Origin: Blasia pusilla
Taxonomy: Eukaryota; Marchantiophyta; Marchantiopsida; Blasiales
Length of the DNA stretch: 64,000 nucleotides
Reading direction: 5' to 3'
Assembly (NCBI GenBank): GCA_050084515.1
Contig: CM114273.1
Location: forward strand, 11,222,001-11,286,000
Every line of letters starts with the position of its first letter. Positions within the stretch are counted from its first letter, which is position 1. A program made the translations under genes and the position numbers. Positions 12,501-25,391 of this stretch are shown piece after piece. A model generated the notes under the pieces. That model did not search any database. It was not told the DNA's origin and was given only the letters and a program-made list of their open reading frames with translations.

Positions 12501-15500
12501 AACGAAAAGGTTTTGTCATGATATCGGACTTAAATGATTGTGTTTTAATAGATGTCACATCATCGCAAGCCTCGAAAAATTACAAGATTCTGGCTACGTT
12601 ACAGTGGAGGTGCAGTAGGGCTCGCTGTGGCATCTGGATGGTTCATACGTCACAGCCGTTTAGGAGGGAGTGATGATATTGACAGATGGCTGAGGGAAGG
12701 CTCTGAGGCAGTATCTACTTTTGTACGAGAGCATGTTGAACAGCCGGTATAAACCTTATCATTTTCGTTTCTGAGAAGTACGGCAGCTACTCTATGTGGG
12801 GAAGGAGCTTAAAAAATATTATGCATAGACTACAGGTTCTCTCAACTAAGACATACTCTGGATAAGAGATACCCTCAAAGGGTTTAAAGAATTTAGGCTT
12901 GTTCTGAGAATTTTGAGAATGCAGCTAGGAACAATAGAATCAACTTGTAACTTGCAAGGTCATGTTATCTAATGTTTGGGTGGGTTATGACTATTTTTTC
13001 AACTAGTGCTGTGCATGTAAGTCAATAGTGCAACAAGTAGGATAAGGTTTGATGGGTCATCATATATGTGCACTTTTTCCAAAGCTTTTGTATGGATCTG
13101 GCTTCGTGTCAGCTTGTGTCCATCAGGGACGAGCTTTTTGAAACATTCAGGAAGCGGCACCATGAGCCTGATGCACTAGGAGAGGCAAAGCTTACAGCTG
13201 AGTCATTGCATCGGTAAGTGACTTAAAAATATAATTTTGAAATCCTAGACTCAATTGCAAAGTTCTCTGCACAGGCTATAGACCCAGTTTGAATGGGGGC
13301 TGTTTGTGGACTTTCTCTGTTCACCCTATAGCAAGGAACATCACGGTTATCATGATGTTGTAATACATTCTGGGTATTTAATGTGGCAGAATGCTGGTGG
13401 AATTTGTCAAGCAAACTAGTCAAAAAGTTCCTGAAGATCTCACAGAACATCAAATGATGGAAGTCATGATGTCCAGGTATATTGTCGATCACCCTAGACT
13501 AATTCTAACCTATATGACACATCGCAGATTTGGACACTTGTGTTCCTGATGGTAGATGTCTTCTATCTCGTAAATAGAGGTGAAAGTAGTACAGACTAGG
13601 ATATCATCATGCCTGTACAGTGCACTTGGCTGGGTATCTTCAAAAGGATGTATTCGTAATTTTTTCTTCTGTATCTAGAGAATGAATGAACATATAAATG
13701 TTTATGGCAATCCCAGAGGGCTATGGGATTTAGTTTTGCTATAGAGTACATATGTTAGAAAATTGGAACCTGCCCTTAAATGCTCCCCTCCTTGTAAAGA
13801 CAGGTTTAATAATGTCCCCAAGTTTTTACATCAATCAAATCTTCTCTCCTAGTAGTATAGGTAAAATGCTTGGGGTAGCCGTAATATCCTACTTCCCTAT
13901 ACCCTTAATATTTAAAAGCATTCTCCAGCCAAAGTACAAAAATACTAATTCATGTTCACACTACTAGAAGGACTCATTACACTGTCAGTCATAGAAGGTG
14001 ACTTTTGTCATGGAGTGATAACATGTGTATCCAATAATAGTATAGATTGTAAATTTGAAGAACTAACTTCAAATGTAGTATATCCTACATAGGTTTGCTG
14101 TCTGTCAAACATGCCATTTTGAGTTTTTTTCCATGTTTGCACAAGTCCAGTTCTGTTAAGACTCAGGGACTTATTGCTTGTTGTGAGTCTGCAGATATGA
14201 GGAAGAACTAGTTCATCCCTTAATGAACCTTCTTGGTGGTGAACTTGCCCGGGCCCTCCTCATTCAGGTGCCGTATTTTCATACCATCATGCACTCTTTA
14301 TTTCATTGCTTTGTGCTTGTGCCAAGCACAAAGCAACTGAACGTTTCTATGAACTTTTTCACGTGTTAATCCGATGCTGTCCATCGTTTTGAATCTTTTT
14401 GCATTTCTGCATGTAGTCTGTTGTCATGGAGCCAATCCTTATCTTTCCTTTAGGACGGATGTTAACCCCACTTCCCTCCCATGTGATGTTGTGACATGGA
14501 ATTTAAATTACTACAGATCCAGAAATTGAAGCTGGACACTGAAAGGCAAGTTTCCTCTAATTTAAATCAGTTGTATGGAATCAGTAAGCAAATAACTTCG
14601 ATTATTGTGATTGGGTCCTCTTTGATCTGCTGATAGTCGAGCAGAGGTCTTTTGTAACCTTGAAGCACTGTACCCTTGCAGGGCTATGCTGGAACTGAAT
14701 CAGATACTCCGGGCTAATGAAATCAACTTCGCAATATTGGCGGCCTTTCCTGCTGTTCTAGTCACAGTTATTTTTGGATACTTTATTCAGGCAATGTGGA
14801 ATGAGGTATATCATTTCTAACAAAACTTCTGAAAACAGGCCATAAGGGTAGGAGTCCAGACTCAAATCATTTCCATGTTTTGCTTCTGTTTTACAAGAAA
14901 TTGAATGTTGTGATCTGCAAAAAAAGAGAAGCAACAATGAGGAGTCTTGGTAAGGTTTTGATGTCTTTTTTTTTTTCTCTACAAATGTTAATGTGAGGAT
15001 TCCACTTTTGTTTGTACAGGATGATGGATCAGAAGGTCGTGGAAGAGCCGCACAAGCAAAACGAAGAATGCTGATGGCTGAGGTGGAGAAAGCAATCATG
15101 TGCTTTCAGATGATGGTTGAAAAGGGCCAAGTAAGTTGTGTTATCTACAATGGATTTTAATTTCGTGTGTGGTTGAAGAGTCTGTTACTCAGTTGCAGTG
15201 GAGTTGTTGCACTTAATACATGAAATCTACAAGTTTTGAGTATGGAACAAGTGTATTAGATAGTATGAAAACAGTGGTCCCAGGAGTTTTGAACAAATAT
15301 TTGGTTCAGTATTCAACCCAAGGTAGATTGGCTGGAACAAAAATGAGCTAGTGTAGTAATAAACATGATTGAAAGTTACAATATAGCTTCATATTACTAC
15401 TCAGGGCATCAAATGGGGTTGATAATCACAGGAAGAGGAAATCGCTTGGAGGTTTGGCATGGTCATTTATGGTCTTGATAAGCTGTATAAGGCTGTGGAG

Positions 15501-16055
15501 AGACCATCAGCGTCTTCGGGTGAATGGCCCAGGTTACATATTACCTTCTTTCATTGCTTTGCCGCCTACACAGTTTGTTTTGGGAACGAGGATGTGAAGT
15601 AGAGTCTGTTTTGGCATTGTTAGGTCTTGGAATATTTGAGTCTAGACAGTGACTTGCTAGATTTACTGACCCGGTCTAATTACACACACTAAATTTGTTA
15701 TTGTGACGCCACTATTGAGCTTATTTAGGCTTCACCCTAAGTGGAACAGAGCATTTTTGACCTACATTAGACAGTATGGATTTAAGGTCCAATACCTCAG
15801 CTGCTCTTCAATTCTGCAATTTTTTTAACAAATCTATCTTATGCCTGTTTTCAACTGCAAATCAAGTGGGACGCCTGATCACATATTTGCAAAGTGATAG
15901 AGTACTCACTGAAAACATGTGCAACTATTTGCAGCTTGCGAGGAGACATTCTTGATCTTGCAACACCTAGGCTAGCCACATCTTACAAGCTTGCAATCAC
16001 TGCTAGGATGGAGCGAGTTTATGAATGTCTTGTTCCACTACCCAAATTCAAGTAG
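9561..16055 (+). CDS. DGS1: DGS1/NCA2-family mitochondrial protein, 14 exons, intact
   Basis: The spliced frame is 1,761 nt (586 aa plus stop), close to the ~600 aa of plant DGS1, a mitochondrial outer-membrane protein linked to galactolipid and mitochondrial lipid homeostasis (NCA2 domain). Exons: 9561-9748, 10150-10270, 10709-10912, 11107-11238, 12133-12306, 12552-12746, 13113-13213, 13390-13476, 14195-14267, 14517-14545, 14682-14805, 15020-15130, 15432-15532, 15935-16055. Conserved blocks include FMLLARGPWAF, SIRDELFETFRKRH, YEEELVHPLMNLLGGELARA, LRANEINFAILAAFPAV and a C-terminal TSYKLAITARM. Two membrane segments are visible, near residues 289-305 and 450-472. Introns 4 and 10 start with GC; only that choice keeps the frame for intron 4. 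No internal stop or frameshift, so probably functional. The N-terminal 60 residues are the least conserved, so the start is less certain. Confidence 0.9.
11239..12132 (+). other. GC-AG intron 4 of the DGS1-like gene
   Basis: Donor CAG|GCAGGT, acceptor CAACAG|ACT. The nearby GT donor at 11243 would leave one extra base and put a TGA at the junction, so GC is favoured by frame. Confidence 0.65.
14546..14681 (+). other. GC-AG intron 10 of the DGS1-like gene
   Basis: Donor AAAG|GCAAGT (a perfect GC-AG consensus), acceptor TTGCAG|GGC. It joins KLDTER to RAMLELNQ in phase, matching the family. Confidence 0.85.
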
Positions 16056-16999
16056 AGTGGATTTCGGCTTGGAGACTACTGGGTCAAACAAGATTAGGAG
16101 TGATCGTAGAGACGTCAGGGCTTCTGTGCTTCACTAGGGTTTCATTTGATCTTTGAAGCTCGAGTCCTTCAGTAGGGTTGTGATTCCAGAATTGCCTCAT
16201 ATGATTACCTGATCATCCCGCATGGGTTGTTATTCCTAATCTAGACCTTGTTAATGAGTGGGATTTGGGTAGGTGATGAAATTGCAACTTTTTATCCAAT
16301 TTTGACACATGAGAACAATCAAGTGGTTTTTTGATCTAAATTATTATGTTTGCAATAGCAAAGCTGCGATGCCATGGAGCTTCTATACGTTAGAATGCAG
16401 TACATTCCAAACACAAGACATGTGGATTGTATCGTGTTCAGAAATCAGCTAGGAACTATAGTTGGCGAAGGGTATGGATTGTAGTTGGCCCTGCCCTGCA
16501 ATATTACAGGAAGAATGAAGGTATAAATAAGATAGTTACGACCAAAGTCTCTTCTAAGTTTAGGGACAGCTGTTTCAGGGGAAGAAGTTTATCAGCCTCA
16601 TTTCTGTAGATATCTTAAGGTTTGTTTAAGGGCAGCCTCCATCTATCTACGCAGTCAAAGGCTTTAGTCGTAACTAATAATTTGGAATGAAGTGAAAAAT
16701 TATATAATGATTTTTAATTCATCTAATGAAATCAACTAGAGTTACACCCAGATACCATCAATGAGGTTTTTTTTTTCTTTCAAAATTATTATTAGGATGA
16801 ACATGTGTTTGTGAAAATAATGTTTAGAGAGTCGTGCTATTAGGAGAAAATAATCTTGATAAAAAAACTGTAGTAATAAATAAGGGACTATGAAACTTTC
16901 CGTATTATAAAGTTGTTTATAGATAAAATTACATTTGTGTGCAATTATTTGTTTGGACTTTTGTCATATTCTAGCATTCTCCAGATTGAACTCCTATCA
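16056..16999. other. 3' flank of the DGS1-like gene
   Basis: Probable 3' UTR and AT-rich intergenic DNA. The short ORF at 16427-16609 has no recognisable motif and is taken as chance. No RNA gene seen. Confidence 0.4.
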
Positions 17000-17000
17000 T

Positions 17001-17415
17001 AGTCGATGGAGGTCGTGGATAAGTCCCATATAGCATGCCATGCAATTAGGATATAAATCTAAGTTAATCTTAAGTCCCATATAGCATGCCATGCGATTAG
17101 GATATAAATCTAAGTTAATCTTAGAGTCCCTCTTGGGCCGTTCATTACATTCCTCACCCCGAACAATCTACTTGGATAATTTTGGACCCATTTAAGGACT
17201 TTTGCATATGAGTTTGTTTATGTCTTTAGTACATTGGAATTGACCCTAAACATGAAGGCCTAGGGTCCTCATTTCTGGGGTGCCCCCAAAAAGGTAGGCA
17301 TTATCTTATATGAATTGATAACTCGTAGATGGCCACCTTGAGATGTGGTGATGCCAACTCATACATTGATATGGGTAGTTAGCAAGTCATGCATTAGTCG
17401 ATGGAGGTCGTGGAT
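17001..17415. repeat. Direct repeats: 51-bp tandem duplication and a 20-bp repeat 395 bp apart
   Basis: A 51-bp unit beginning TAAGTCCCATATAGCATGCC occurs twice in tandem (17020-17070, 17071-17121; one substitution seen). AGTCGATGGAGGTCGTGGAT occurs at 17001-17020 and again, exactly, at 17396-17415. Confidence 0.85.
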
Positions 17416-17485
17416 CCTCCTCGCCCTCTAGTTTTTCGGGTTGCTTCTCGTTGTGGTTTGGTAGTATGGCCAACAATTTCCCCTC

Positions 17486-17546
17486 CAACCATTGTTTGAA
17501 TCATATTGTGCCTCAATGCAACGTAATATAATTCAAACAATGGTTG
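17486..17546. repeat. Perfect 16-bp inverted repeat
   Basis: Arms CAACCATTGTTTGAAT (17486-17501) and its exact complement (17531-17546), separated by 29 bp. It could fold as a stem-loop; no element could be assigned. Confidence 0.85.
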
Positions 17547-17743
17547 AAGTTCCTTACCCTAAGTGGTGGTATCGTTATTTGGAAAGGTCATTCCTACTAG
17601 TATTCCTGCGTTAGCACCAAATCATGTGGGCATGGGAGCCAAGGCAAGTCAATTGCGCACAATTTTCCGCTCTACCCTATTTAAAACCCACAATATTGGT
17701 GGCTTACGTACCCAACCATCCTCAACCAACCACACCTTAGGAT

Positions 17744-18463
<720 letters not shown>

Positions 18464-18479
18464 AGATGCACATCCATCT

Positions 18480-19431
18480 CCTCATACACTTATTCATAAG
18501 AATCCGTGTCTCTCTTGCCAAATAAATGCTCCATCAACAAGCATGACATATTTTCCTCAATATGCACAGGATCTTGCAAGTTGTGGATAAGCATGCCCTC
18601 AATAGTAGTCAAGAAAACCACAAACTCATGTTAGAAGAAATAGAAACTCTTCGGAAATGCGTTGTATCATTAGATGCCTCCAAATTCCCCTTTATCAAAG
18701 TAATGGCATATACCCACACTCCAATAAGATAATGTGTTGAGGCACGACTCCCACCTTATCTGTGAACTTGTGAGATATATCTCACCCTTATGCATACGGT
18801 CCTCCTAAACTAACCAATGATTAATGTACATAATCATAGATGGGTTATCAATATCGTCAATTGGCTCTCTCACTAGGTCTATCCTCATGGTAAATACTTT
18901 GTTGCACGAGGGTACACGAAGGTCATGAAATTTGAGCAATAAACCACCTTTAACTTAGGTTCACAAGCTAACCATGCTAACCCTCTTGAAATCTGTAAAG
19001 TTGATATAAATCCATACCATGTGTAATTGGAGCTCAACATGAGTTTCTGATATGTTATGTCCCATTGAAAAGACTTGCACAATGCGTCACAAAAATGAGG
19101 CAAGGACTACCATTACCAAATGCATCATGCATTGTCCATAATAGTATGGCCTAGACTCTAAAGATCCTTGTCTCTTCAAGGCACTCAATGCTCTTATCCA
19201 CGACACGAGCACCCTCCCAAATGGTGAATAACTCCTCTACAAACAACTCGAGGTACGTATCTAGATAATGAGCCATTTTGGCCCTACAAGTATCAAATAT
19301 CAAATATGCACCATGCTTAATGGTTAGTTAACCAAATATATCACATGGAGATCCAAGAAAGGTCTCATGCTACAAAACTAGAAGAATGTAAATCCCGTAC
19401 TTGGAAATATCAACTATAGAAAGAAACATCT
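18480..19431 (-). pseudogene. CACTA (En/Spm) tnp2 transposase remnant, downstream part
   Basis: Minus-strand translation gives tnp2-like segments: FVEELFTIWEGARVVDKS (about 19193-19250) followed by AILLWTMHDAFGNG (about 19108-19150), as in the family's 'W.G....D......F..RA.LLWTI.DFPAYG' region, and further on NLQDPVHIEENM (about 18545-18580), matching the family's 'NL..MHIEKN' motif. Stops and frameshifts are frequent. The upstream part of the same gene is at 29298-29480, on the other side of the retroelement. The weak ORF at 18885-19103 is part of this remnant. Confidence 0.7.
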
Positions 19432-19911
19432 TGTCACATCTCAGTAGCCGATAGGCCGAGATCTATCGTGGATAGGGTGTAGGAGCCAACGGACTATCTT
19501 GAGTGTAACTTTGTCCCACGGTGTCGGATGAGGTTGAGGATAGGTCCATTGTGTCAGGAACGTCGTTTCTGAAAACTTTCATGTTGAGGTCTTTCACAAC
19601 CGGGTGACTTGTTGACCAGGTCACCCGCCCTTGGTAACCTGTGCGCGCTGGTTACCAAGGGGAGGGCTATTTTTAGGGGAAGAGCCTTTTGGCTCTTCTC
19701 AACCCTATATAAGAGATGAAGGTGGCTTTCCTAAGCCATATTTCTCATGTTGGGCCGTCGGAGCACCTCTCTTGTATGGGTGTGAGATAGGACTAGGGTG
19801 CTAGCGTCCGGATTTCTTGATAGCATAGGGTGGACAAGGCTCGATATGCCGATTTACATTGAGGAGTGGAGTTTTAGGCCGGGTGTGCCGTTTTTATTAC
19901 TCTTTATTTTT
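19432..19911 (+). repeat. Terminal repeat A1
   Basis: 480 bp starting TGTCACATCTCAGTAGCC and ending CTCTTTATTTTT. It matches A of the solo copy and A2 without indels, but stops where the others run into B; leader sequence follows at once. It carries the TATA box and hairpins. No TGG-led tRNA primer-binding site directly follows it; the first TGG is at about 19935. Confidence 0.9.
19706..19712 (+). promoter_or_regulatory. Probable TATA box of the element
   Basis: TATATAA at offset 274 of A1, and at the same offset in the solo copy (4451) and A2 (28954). If used, transcription would start about 30 bp downstream, so the RNA would begin inside A1 and read through it into the leader. Confidence 0.6.
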
Positions 19912-20223
19912 ACATGAGAAAGATGTCAGGGGTCTGGTGGGAATTCGTTGTTTGCAAGTAGGCAAGCGAGTTGCCTTGGTCGAAAGCCCTGGAGACGCGT
20001 GTGTTGCAGGTGTCGGTCATTTTTGTGTTCGGAAGGCCGTGGGCGGAAGCGCTGTCTATTTTTCTCAGATTTTGCTAGTACGGACTAATGCGTGACAGCA
20101 GTCGAGTGTAGTGTGCGGTGGGGCGTCGGGTGTACGCGAGTGAGGGTGTCGAGAGAGAGGAGAAAAGGGCAGGTTTGGATCTTGCAACCGCCGGGGGGCT
20201 GTCAAGTAAAGGCGGCTAGGTTT

Positions 20224-20364
20224 AGGGTGCGGCGACGGGCAAGGGGTGCGGATAGGTGCGGTGACGAGCAAGGGGCGCGGACGGGCGCGGCGACGGGCAA
20301 GGGGTGCGGATAGAGGACGGGCGCGGCAAGGCGGACGGCGGACGGGCGAGGGGCGCAGATAGGC
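20224..20364 (+). repeat. GC-rich degenerate tandem repeats in the leader
   Basis: Short imperfect units of the type GTGCGGCGACGGGCAAGGG recur several times, followed at 20385-20550 by C-rich runs and recurrent CGCATTTA. Together they form a strongly GC-skewed, structured 5' leader ahead of gag. ORFs on either strand here look like repeat artefacts. Confidence 0.7.
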
Positions 20365-21317
20365 GGACAAGCGGGAACGGGCAGACACCCCCTCCCCCCG
20401 CATTTACTTTCCCCTCCCCCCTCGTGCGCATTTACACCCTCATAGGGATGCGCGCCAGACCACCCCGTAGTCTGGGAGTGTTCCTCCCCCCCCTCGCATT
20501 TAGTACTCCATAGGGGTGCGGACCGGAAGGCCCCGCATTTACTACCTTTTTGGACGTGGTTGCGCATGGGCAACGTGGTAGAGGTAGGATAGACGTGGTT
20601 GAGAGTCAGGATGTGGTCGGGATCATGTTGACGTGGTCGGACATAGTTGAGTACGTGGTAGGAGTGGAGCCCGACCAGGTTGAGTAAGGTTATAGGCCGC
20701 GTGTGGGGATAGGCGGAGAGGTTTGCGCGACATGATGTTTTCGGCCGTGAAGGGGATTTGCAAAAATTGACAATGGAGTGTTAGTGCGCATCATGCCGAC
20801 AGGTTTTCCACATCTGTTGACGGGAGGAACGACGTGCTGGTCGAGGAGAGTGTCGTGTTGCAGAGGTTGCCGTGTCACATGGGGGAGTGCATGTTGACGA
20901 TGTTGTAGGTTGGAGGGCGTGATCAGGTTACCCATTCGAGCCCCTTTTCCCGCACTTGTCGTGTGTGATTGAGAGTGCTGGGTATCGGGTAGTAGGTGAT
21001 GCTAGGTGGGTGCAGTGATGGTGACGAGGGTAGACTCTTTTCATGTGTAGCATGTTAGTGGATATATGGCGGTTTCCGCGTAGGGGTCGCATGTATGACC
21101 CGAGAGGTTAGGTGAGTCAGTTGGGAGGCTCATGGTGAGCCCGAGTGTTGAGTGTGCGTGAGGCCGGGTGTGTCATCACAGGATTGACGTTAGCATAGGT
21201 GAGCTAGTGAGGAGTGTGGGAGACTCTCGGGGAGTCTGAGTGCTTGAGCGGGTGAGACAGGGTTTGTCAGGGTTCTAGGGTTCGGAAGAACGAGGGAGTG
21301 CTAGCAGTGGTGGTGGT

Positions 21318-22829
21318 GTGACACGGAGTGGAGTGAGATACCAAGGAGTTACGAGTGATGAGCTACCTCGGCATCCATCCGTGGCTGGATCGTCATCACT
21401 AGACACTGGGTCTGGTGACGAGATCGCAGACGAAGGCAGTATCACTTGGCAGGAGATGGATGACATGGGTCATCGAGGCATGCGTCGTTTCTCGGGTGCA
21501 GTGGGCACCATCGACTTAGATGATTTTATCCAAGAGTTCGACACGTGGTGGGACTTCCAGGAGATACGGACCCCGACACGGTTCAACCCTTTCATGGCAT
21601 GGAAGGGGTTGTTCCTGCACTTGGAGGGTCCTCCGATGGATGACTACATGGAGTTTTGATCACTATATTCAGTAGAGATCAATGCCTGGAGGATGTATTG
21701 GGCTCCAGGGTATGTGTTCACTAGTGGTCGCGAGGCATATGATGGGATTGTGAGAGGAGAGAGACCCACACCATCAGCCCGACGACTAGATGGAGAGGAG
21801 GGCAGTGAGACAACCAATGTGGCAGAGACCTCTGGTGGTAGAGGTCCACCCAGCTTCAGCCCCATAGTGGAGTTCTTTCGAGAGTTGGGGAAGAGCTACC
21901 GGGGCGTACGTATTGACAAGCTGAAGAGTCTACAGGATTTTCAGTGACGATTGGGTGAGAGTCTGAGAGAGGCATTCACACATATGAGAAGATTGATCAT
22001 TACTACGTATGGAGTGTTTGAGGCGCAGTCAATCGAGTATTGGTACGGGGTTCTGGACCGAGAACTACGGAGGAGAGTCCGAGATGCTGTGCTGATACAC
22101 ACAGCGAAGCCCACATTGAAGGTGGTCTTTGAGTTGTCTGAGCGTATTGAGCTCAATATGAGTGAGGAGCAGGTAGTGACCGCTGGATTTTCTTGAGAGT
22201 CGACGGGTCCACGAGCGACGGTGATCCCATAGGTGCCACAGCGAGCACCTGTACCACGGGAGCGGGCCGGTGTGCCCAGAGAGCAGGATGGGTACCGTGA
22301 GCCTATGAGGCAATGACCCGTACCTACATATGTTGCCCAGAAGGGACCAATGTGGTCTTGTTGGACGTGTGGAGGGGCCCATAGGCAGAGAGACTACTCA
22401 TAGCATGGGAGAGGACCACGAGCGCCTCTGATTGCTCAAGAGCCACAGAGGATGGCCCCACCACAACACCAGTGTGACTATTGCCATAGATATGGTCACA
22501 CTAGGGATAGGTGTTTTGACCTTCGCCGAGAGGCACGTCCAGAGGTAGGCCGAGGGCCTGGGGGCGGTCCTCTTGGAGGAGGTCAGGGAGTCCTTCCTGG
22601 ACGTGGTGGTAGAGGACCACCACCAGCCAGAGGAGATGGAGCAGGAGGACCAGAGCCGGCACTTCTCTCACGCATCGATCAGTTGGAGCAGAGGATTGCT
22701 GCCATGACGATGATGCAGCTTAGGGAAGGCACGGAGCTGCGAGCAGCTAGTGTGACTCCAACTTCTACCTCTTACCCTGACCCGGGTGAGGATCTCGCCA
22801 ATATGGGGTTTATGTGTAGTGCACCCTAG
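21318..22829 (+). pseudogene. Gag portion with two zinc knuckles
   Basis: Capsid-like sequence (TIDLDDFIQEFDTWW, then ELGKSYRGVRIDKL, FEAQSIEYWYGVLDRELRRR) is followed by two nucleocapsid CCHC-type fingers. The first, CWTCGGAHRQRDY, has Tyr where the last Cys is expected, as a TGC-to-TAC change would give. The second, CDYCHRYGHTRDRC (about 22479-22520), is complete. A Pro/Gly/Arg-rich tail follows. Stops lie at 21657, 21945, 22194, 22230, 22314, 22401 and 22827. Gag packages element RNA into particles. Confidence 0.85.
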
Positions 22830-23279
22830 GTTGAAGCAATTGCAGTGGTGACTCGGGGTGCTACGAGAGGCACCGAGCCATTGAGAGGTGGAGTTGAGAT
22901 TGACCCACCAGAGGGGACCGATGGGCGGCACGCCAGGGTTCCACAGTCATTCACATTGTCGGAGGCACTACACACACCATTGATGGTGCCTCGACGACCA
23001 GCGGTGCCTACAGCTCAAGCACCTACGTCGACGTTACGAGGAGTTGGAGTGACAACTCCTATGCCGGCTCGAGTGGAGTCAACGTCGACCATAGTGTTGG
23101 AGGTGGCCACCAGAGTGAGTCAGACTCCACTATTTTCTGCCATAGAGTTGGCGACGTTGGGAGTTGGACGAGTTGAGGTGTTCCGGCTGGCCGCCACATT
23201 GTGTGAGCGTGGAGAGGTGACTGCTTCTTGTGCAGAGGTAGTTGAGGAGGTGGTGGACTTGCCCTCACAACTGGTGCTC

Positions 23280-23830
23280 GGGACGTTCCCCACAGAGTCA
23301 TGGCATACGGCGGTGGCGAAGTTGGTAGATATGCTAGTTCGACCGGCCATAGAACGAGCAGTGGTGACACCTGGAGTAGTGTTATTGGATAACCAAGTTG
23401 GAGTATTTTTCTTGGTTACTCCGACGGGGACAGTATACCACCCACAACGCGTCCTACTTGATTCGGGAGCGCAACCCTTGATGTTAGGGAAGGCGGCGTG
23501 TTTAGCGTTGGGGTTACGGAAGGCCGACATTGAGCCTTGTCCCTTCTAGATACAGACCTCGATTGGGGGTGTGTCAGCCACGCAGTATATGACTCGACAG
23601 GAGATAGTTTTCTGAGTCCAGCCAGAGCATGAGACGGATAGTGCTATGGTGCGCACACGTGTGATTATGACACCAGCTGAGTCGTACGATGTGTTGGTGG
23701 GGAGTACAGTGTTATATCCCCTAGGATTCATCCTTGACTTTTGGGAGGAGACCGTTGCTTATCGGTCAGGTGACGGCCAGATGAGTCAGTTACAAGTGTA
23801 GTTTGCGGGACAAGGTGGTCGATCAAGAGG
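23280..23830 (+). pseudogene. Aspartic protease portion
   Basis: VLLDSGAQPLMLGKAACLAL (about 23449-23510) is the catalytic DSGA signature of retropepsin-like proteases with the usual hydrophobic lead-in; it cleaves the polyprotein. Downstream, MTPAESYDVLVGSTVLYPLG resembles the second half of this fold. Stops interrupt it at 23547, 23613 and 23799. It lies between gag and the methyltransferase in the same frame. Confidence 0.8.
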
Positions 23831-24149
23831 CGAGTCTGTGACCACGTTGGCAACTTTCACAGGTAGTGTTAGCTGGCCAGGAGAGTTGTTGGAGGGGAAC
23901 GCACATGCGGAGGATGTCGCACTAGCGGATAGTTCCACGGGAGACATGCCATGGCGGGCGGCGAGACCTCTTCACCATTGTGGGATACGACTCGAGAGCT
24001 ACAGAGGAGAGTCAACGACCTCGTGAGGCAGGCGTGGAGTCATGCTTTTATCGCGGAGCAGCGAGAGTCACGTGGCGATCGGGGTCTTGGAGTGGAGAGG
24101 TTGACCCCACGGGATATCACACCCGTTGTGTGGCAGTGCCCAGAGGAGG

Positions 24150-25140
24150 GTGTTAGATCTCTTCCGAGGGATTAGCACCATATTGGCTACAATATTGCAC
24201 GCGGGCATACGGGTGCATCAGTACCTTTATGTGGAGAGAGATGAGACCGCGCGGCGAGTATCAATACGTCACGTGGCATGATTGGTCCAGAGGTATCATG
24301 AGTTGTTGCCGGTATCTGCACTACAGGGATATCGGCATACACTACCCGCCGACATCTCTTTGGTGGGGGCGCAAGATCTGGATAGAGTTGACACCATTCA
24401 TTTGGTGATTGCTGGATGGCCATGTCAAGGTCATTCATCAACTGGCCGAGGATTTGGATTGCAGGATCCGAGGTCAAGGATGTTTTGGAAGATGCTGCGA
24501 GTAGTACGACACTTGCAGGAGAGTCAGACATGTTCTCCAACGTACATCTTGGAGAACGTGCCGTTGTTGGGAGACACTCGTGCATGTGTGATGACGAGTG
24601 TGTATCATGTGAGGTCCTGGTTGGGACCTGCTGTGTTATTAGATGCGGCGAGAGTTGGATCACATGCTCATCGTCCACGACTGTGGTGGACGAACCTGAT
24701 ACCATCTGAGGTACTGAGTCGAGCATACGATGGAGTCCAGAGAGCACCACATCTCACAATGGATGCTACTTTGGGCTCAGGGCATCAATCTCAAGTGGTG
24801 ACAGGGGATGATAGACCACCGTTAGCCATGGCCAATAGGATGGGGGAGTTTAGGGCAGCCTTACCTATGTTGGTGAGCTTCCCAACATCCCATGCCTTTT
24901 GTCAGGGAGGGCCAGGCATGATTTGGGATCAAATGACCGGCGCATTGAAGGAGCCTACAGCAGATGAGCGCAAGCGCGCCATGGGGTTCACTACCGGTAC
25001 TACGGCGGTGCCAGGGATGACTGAGGCATCCCGGAGACAAGTGTTGGGGCAGGCGATGGACCTCAACTGTCTCACATGGATAGTTTGCCTAGGTATGGCT
25101 GAGCAAAGATGGATGCGAGTGTCATCCATGCCGTCACGTC
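24150..25140 (+). pseudogene. DNMT3-type cytosine-5 DNA methyltransferase domain
   Basis: Motifs in normal order over about 310 codons: I, VLDLFRGISTILATILHAGI (24150); II, YLYVERDETARRV (about 24213); IV, AGWPCQGHSSTG with the catalytic Cys codon at 24423-24425; VI, YILENVP (about 24540); VIII, HRPRLWWTNL (about 24672); IX/X, ERKRAMGF and RRQVLGQAMDL (24970-25065). The enzyme transfers a methyl group from S-adenosylmethionine to cytosine C5. Similarity around motifs II, VIII and X is closest to DNMT3 (for example the family's 'ERVFGFP' and 'RQRLLG'), but motif IV reads PCQ rather than the PCN usual in DNMT3. Motif order is not permuted, unlike plant DRM. The core is interrupted only by a TGA at 24279; frameshifts near 23950 and 24145 precede it. 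It sits between protease and RT, in frame with both. Confidence 0.88.
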
Positions 25141-25391
25141 CACGAGTTGGACCATTGCCTACAGGGTCTGTACAGGCATTGGCTAGGGGCGAGACGAGGA
25201 GAGATAGGCACCCATGGACTTCTTGGGACGTCGTTCGAGCAGAGAGTGCGAAGGCGGCTAGAGTAGCACATGTTCATTTTTTGGATGTGGAGCATGGTGT
25301 AGGAGGTCAGAGTGGAGTGGCTGTTGCGGAGGTGGCTAGGGTTGCTACATAGCAACCAAAGCCGGAGGTTGCGTCTTCTCCGAGTGAGGTC

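Noticed and set aside
19935-19952. TGGTGGGAATTCG as a tRNA primer-binding site
   Set aside because: It is 24 bp from the end of A1 and the following bases do not fit a tRNA T-arm complement.
20065-20573. Overlapping 70-120 aa ORFs on both strands
   Set aside because: They come from GC-rich repeats in the retroelement leader and have no conserved motif.
24150-25140. Calling the methyltransferase a plant DRM
   Set aside because: DRM proteins have permuted motifs; here I, II, IV, VI, VIII and X are in normal order.
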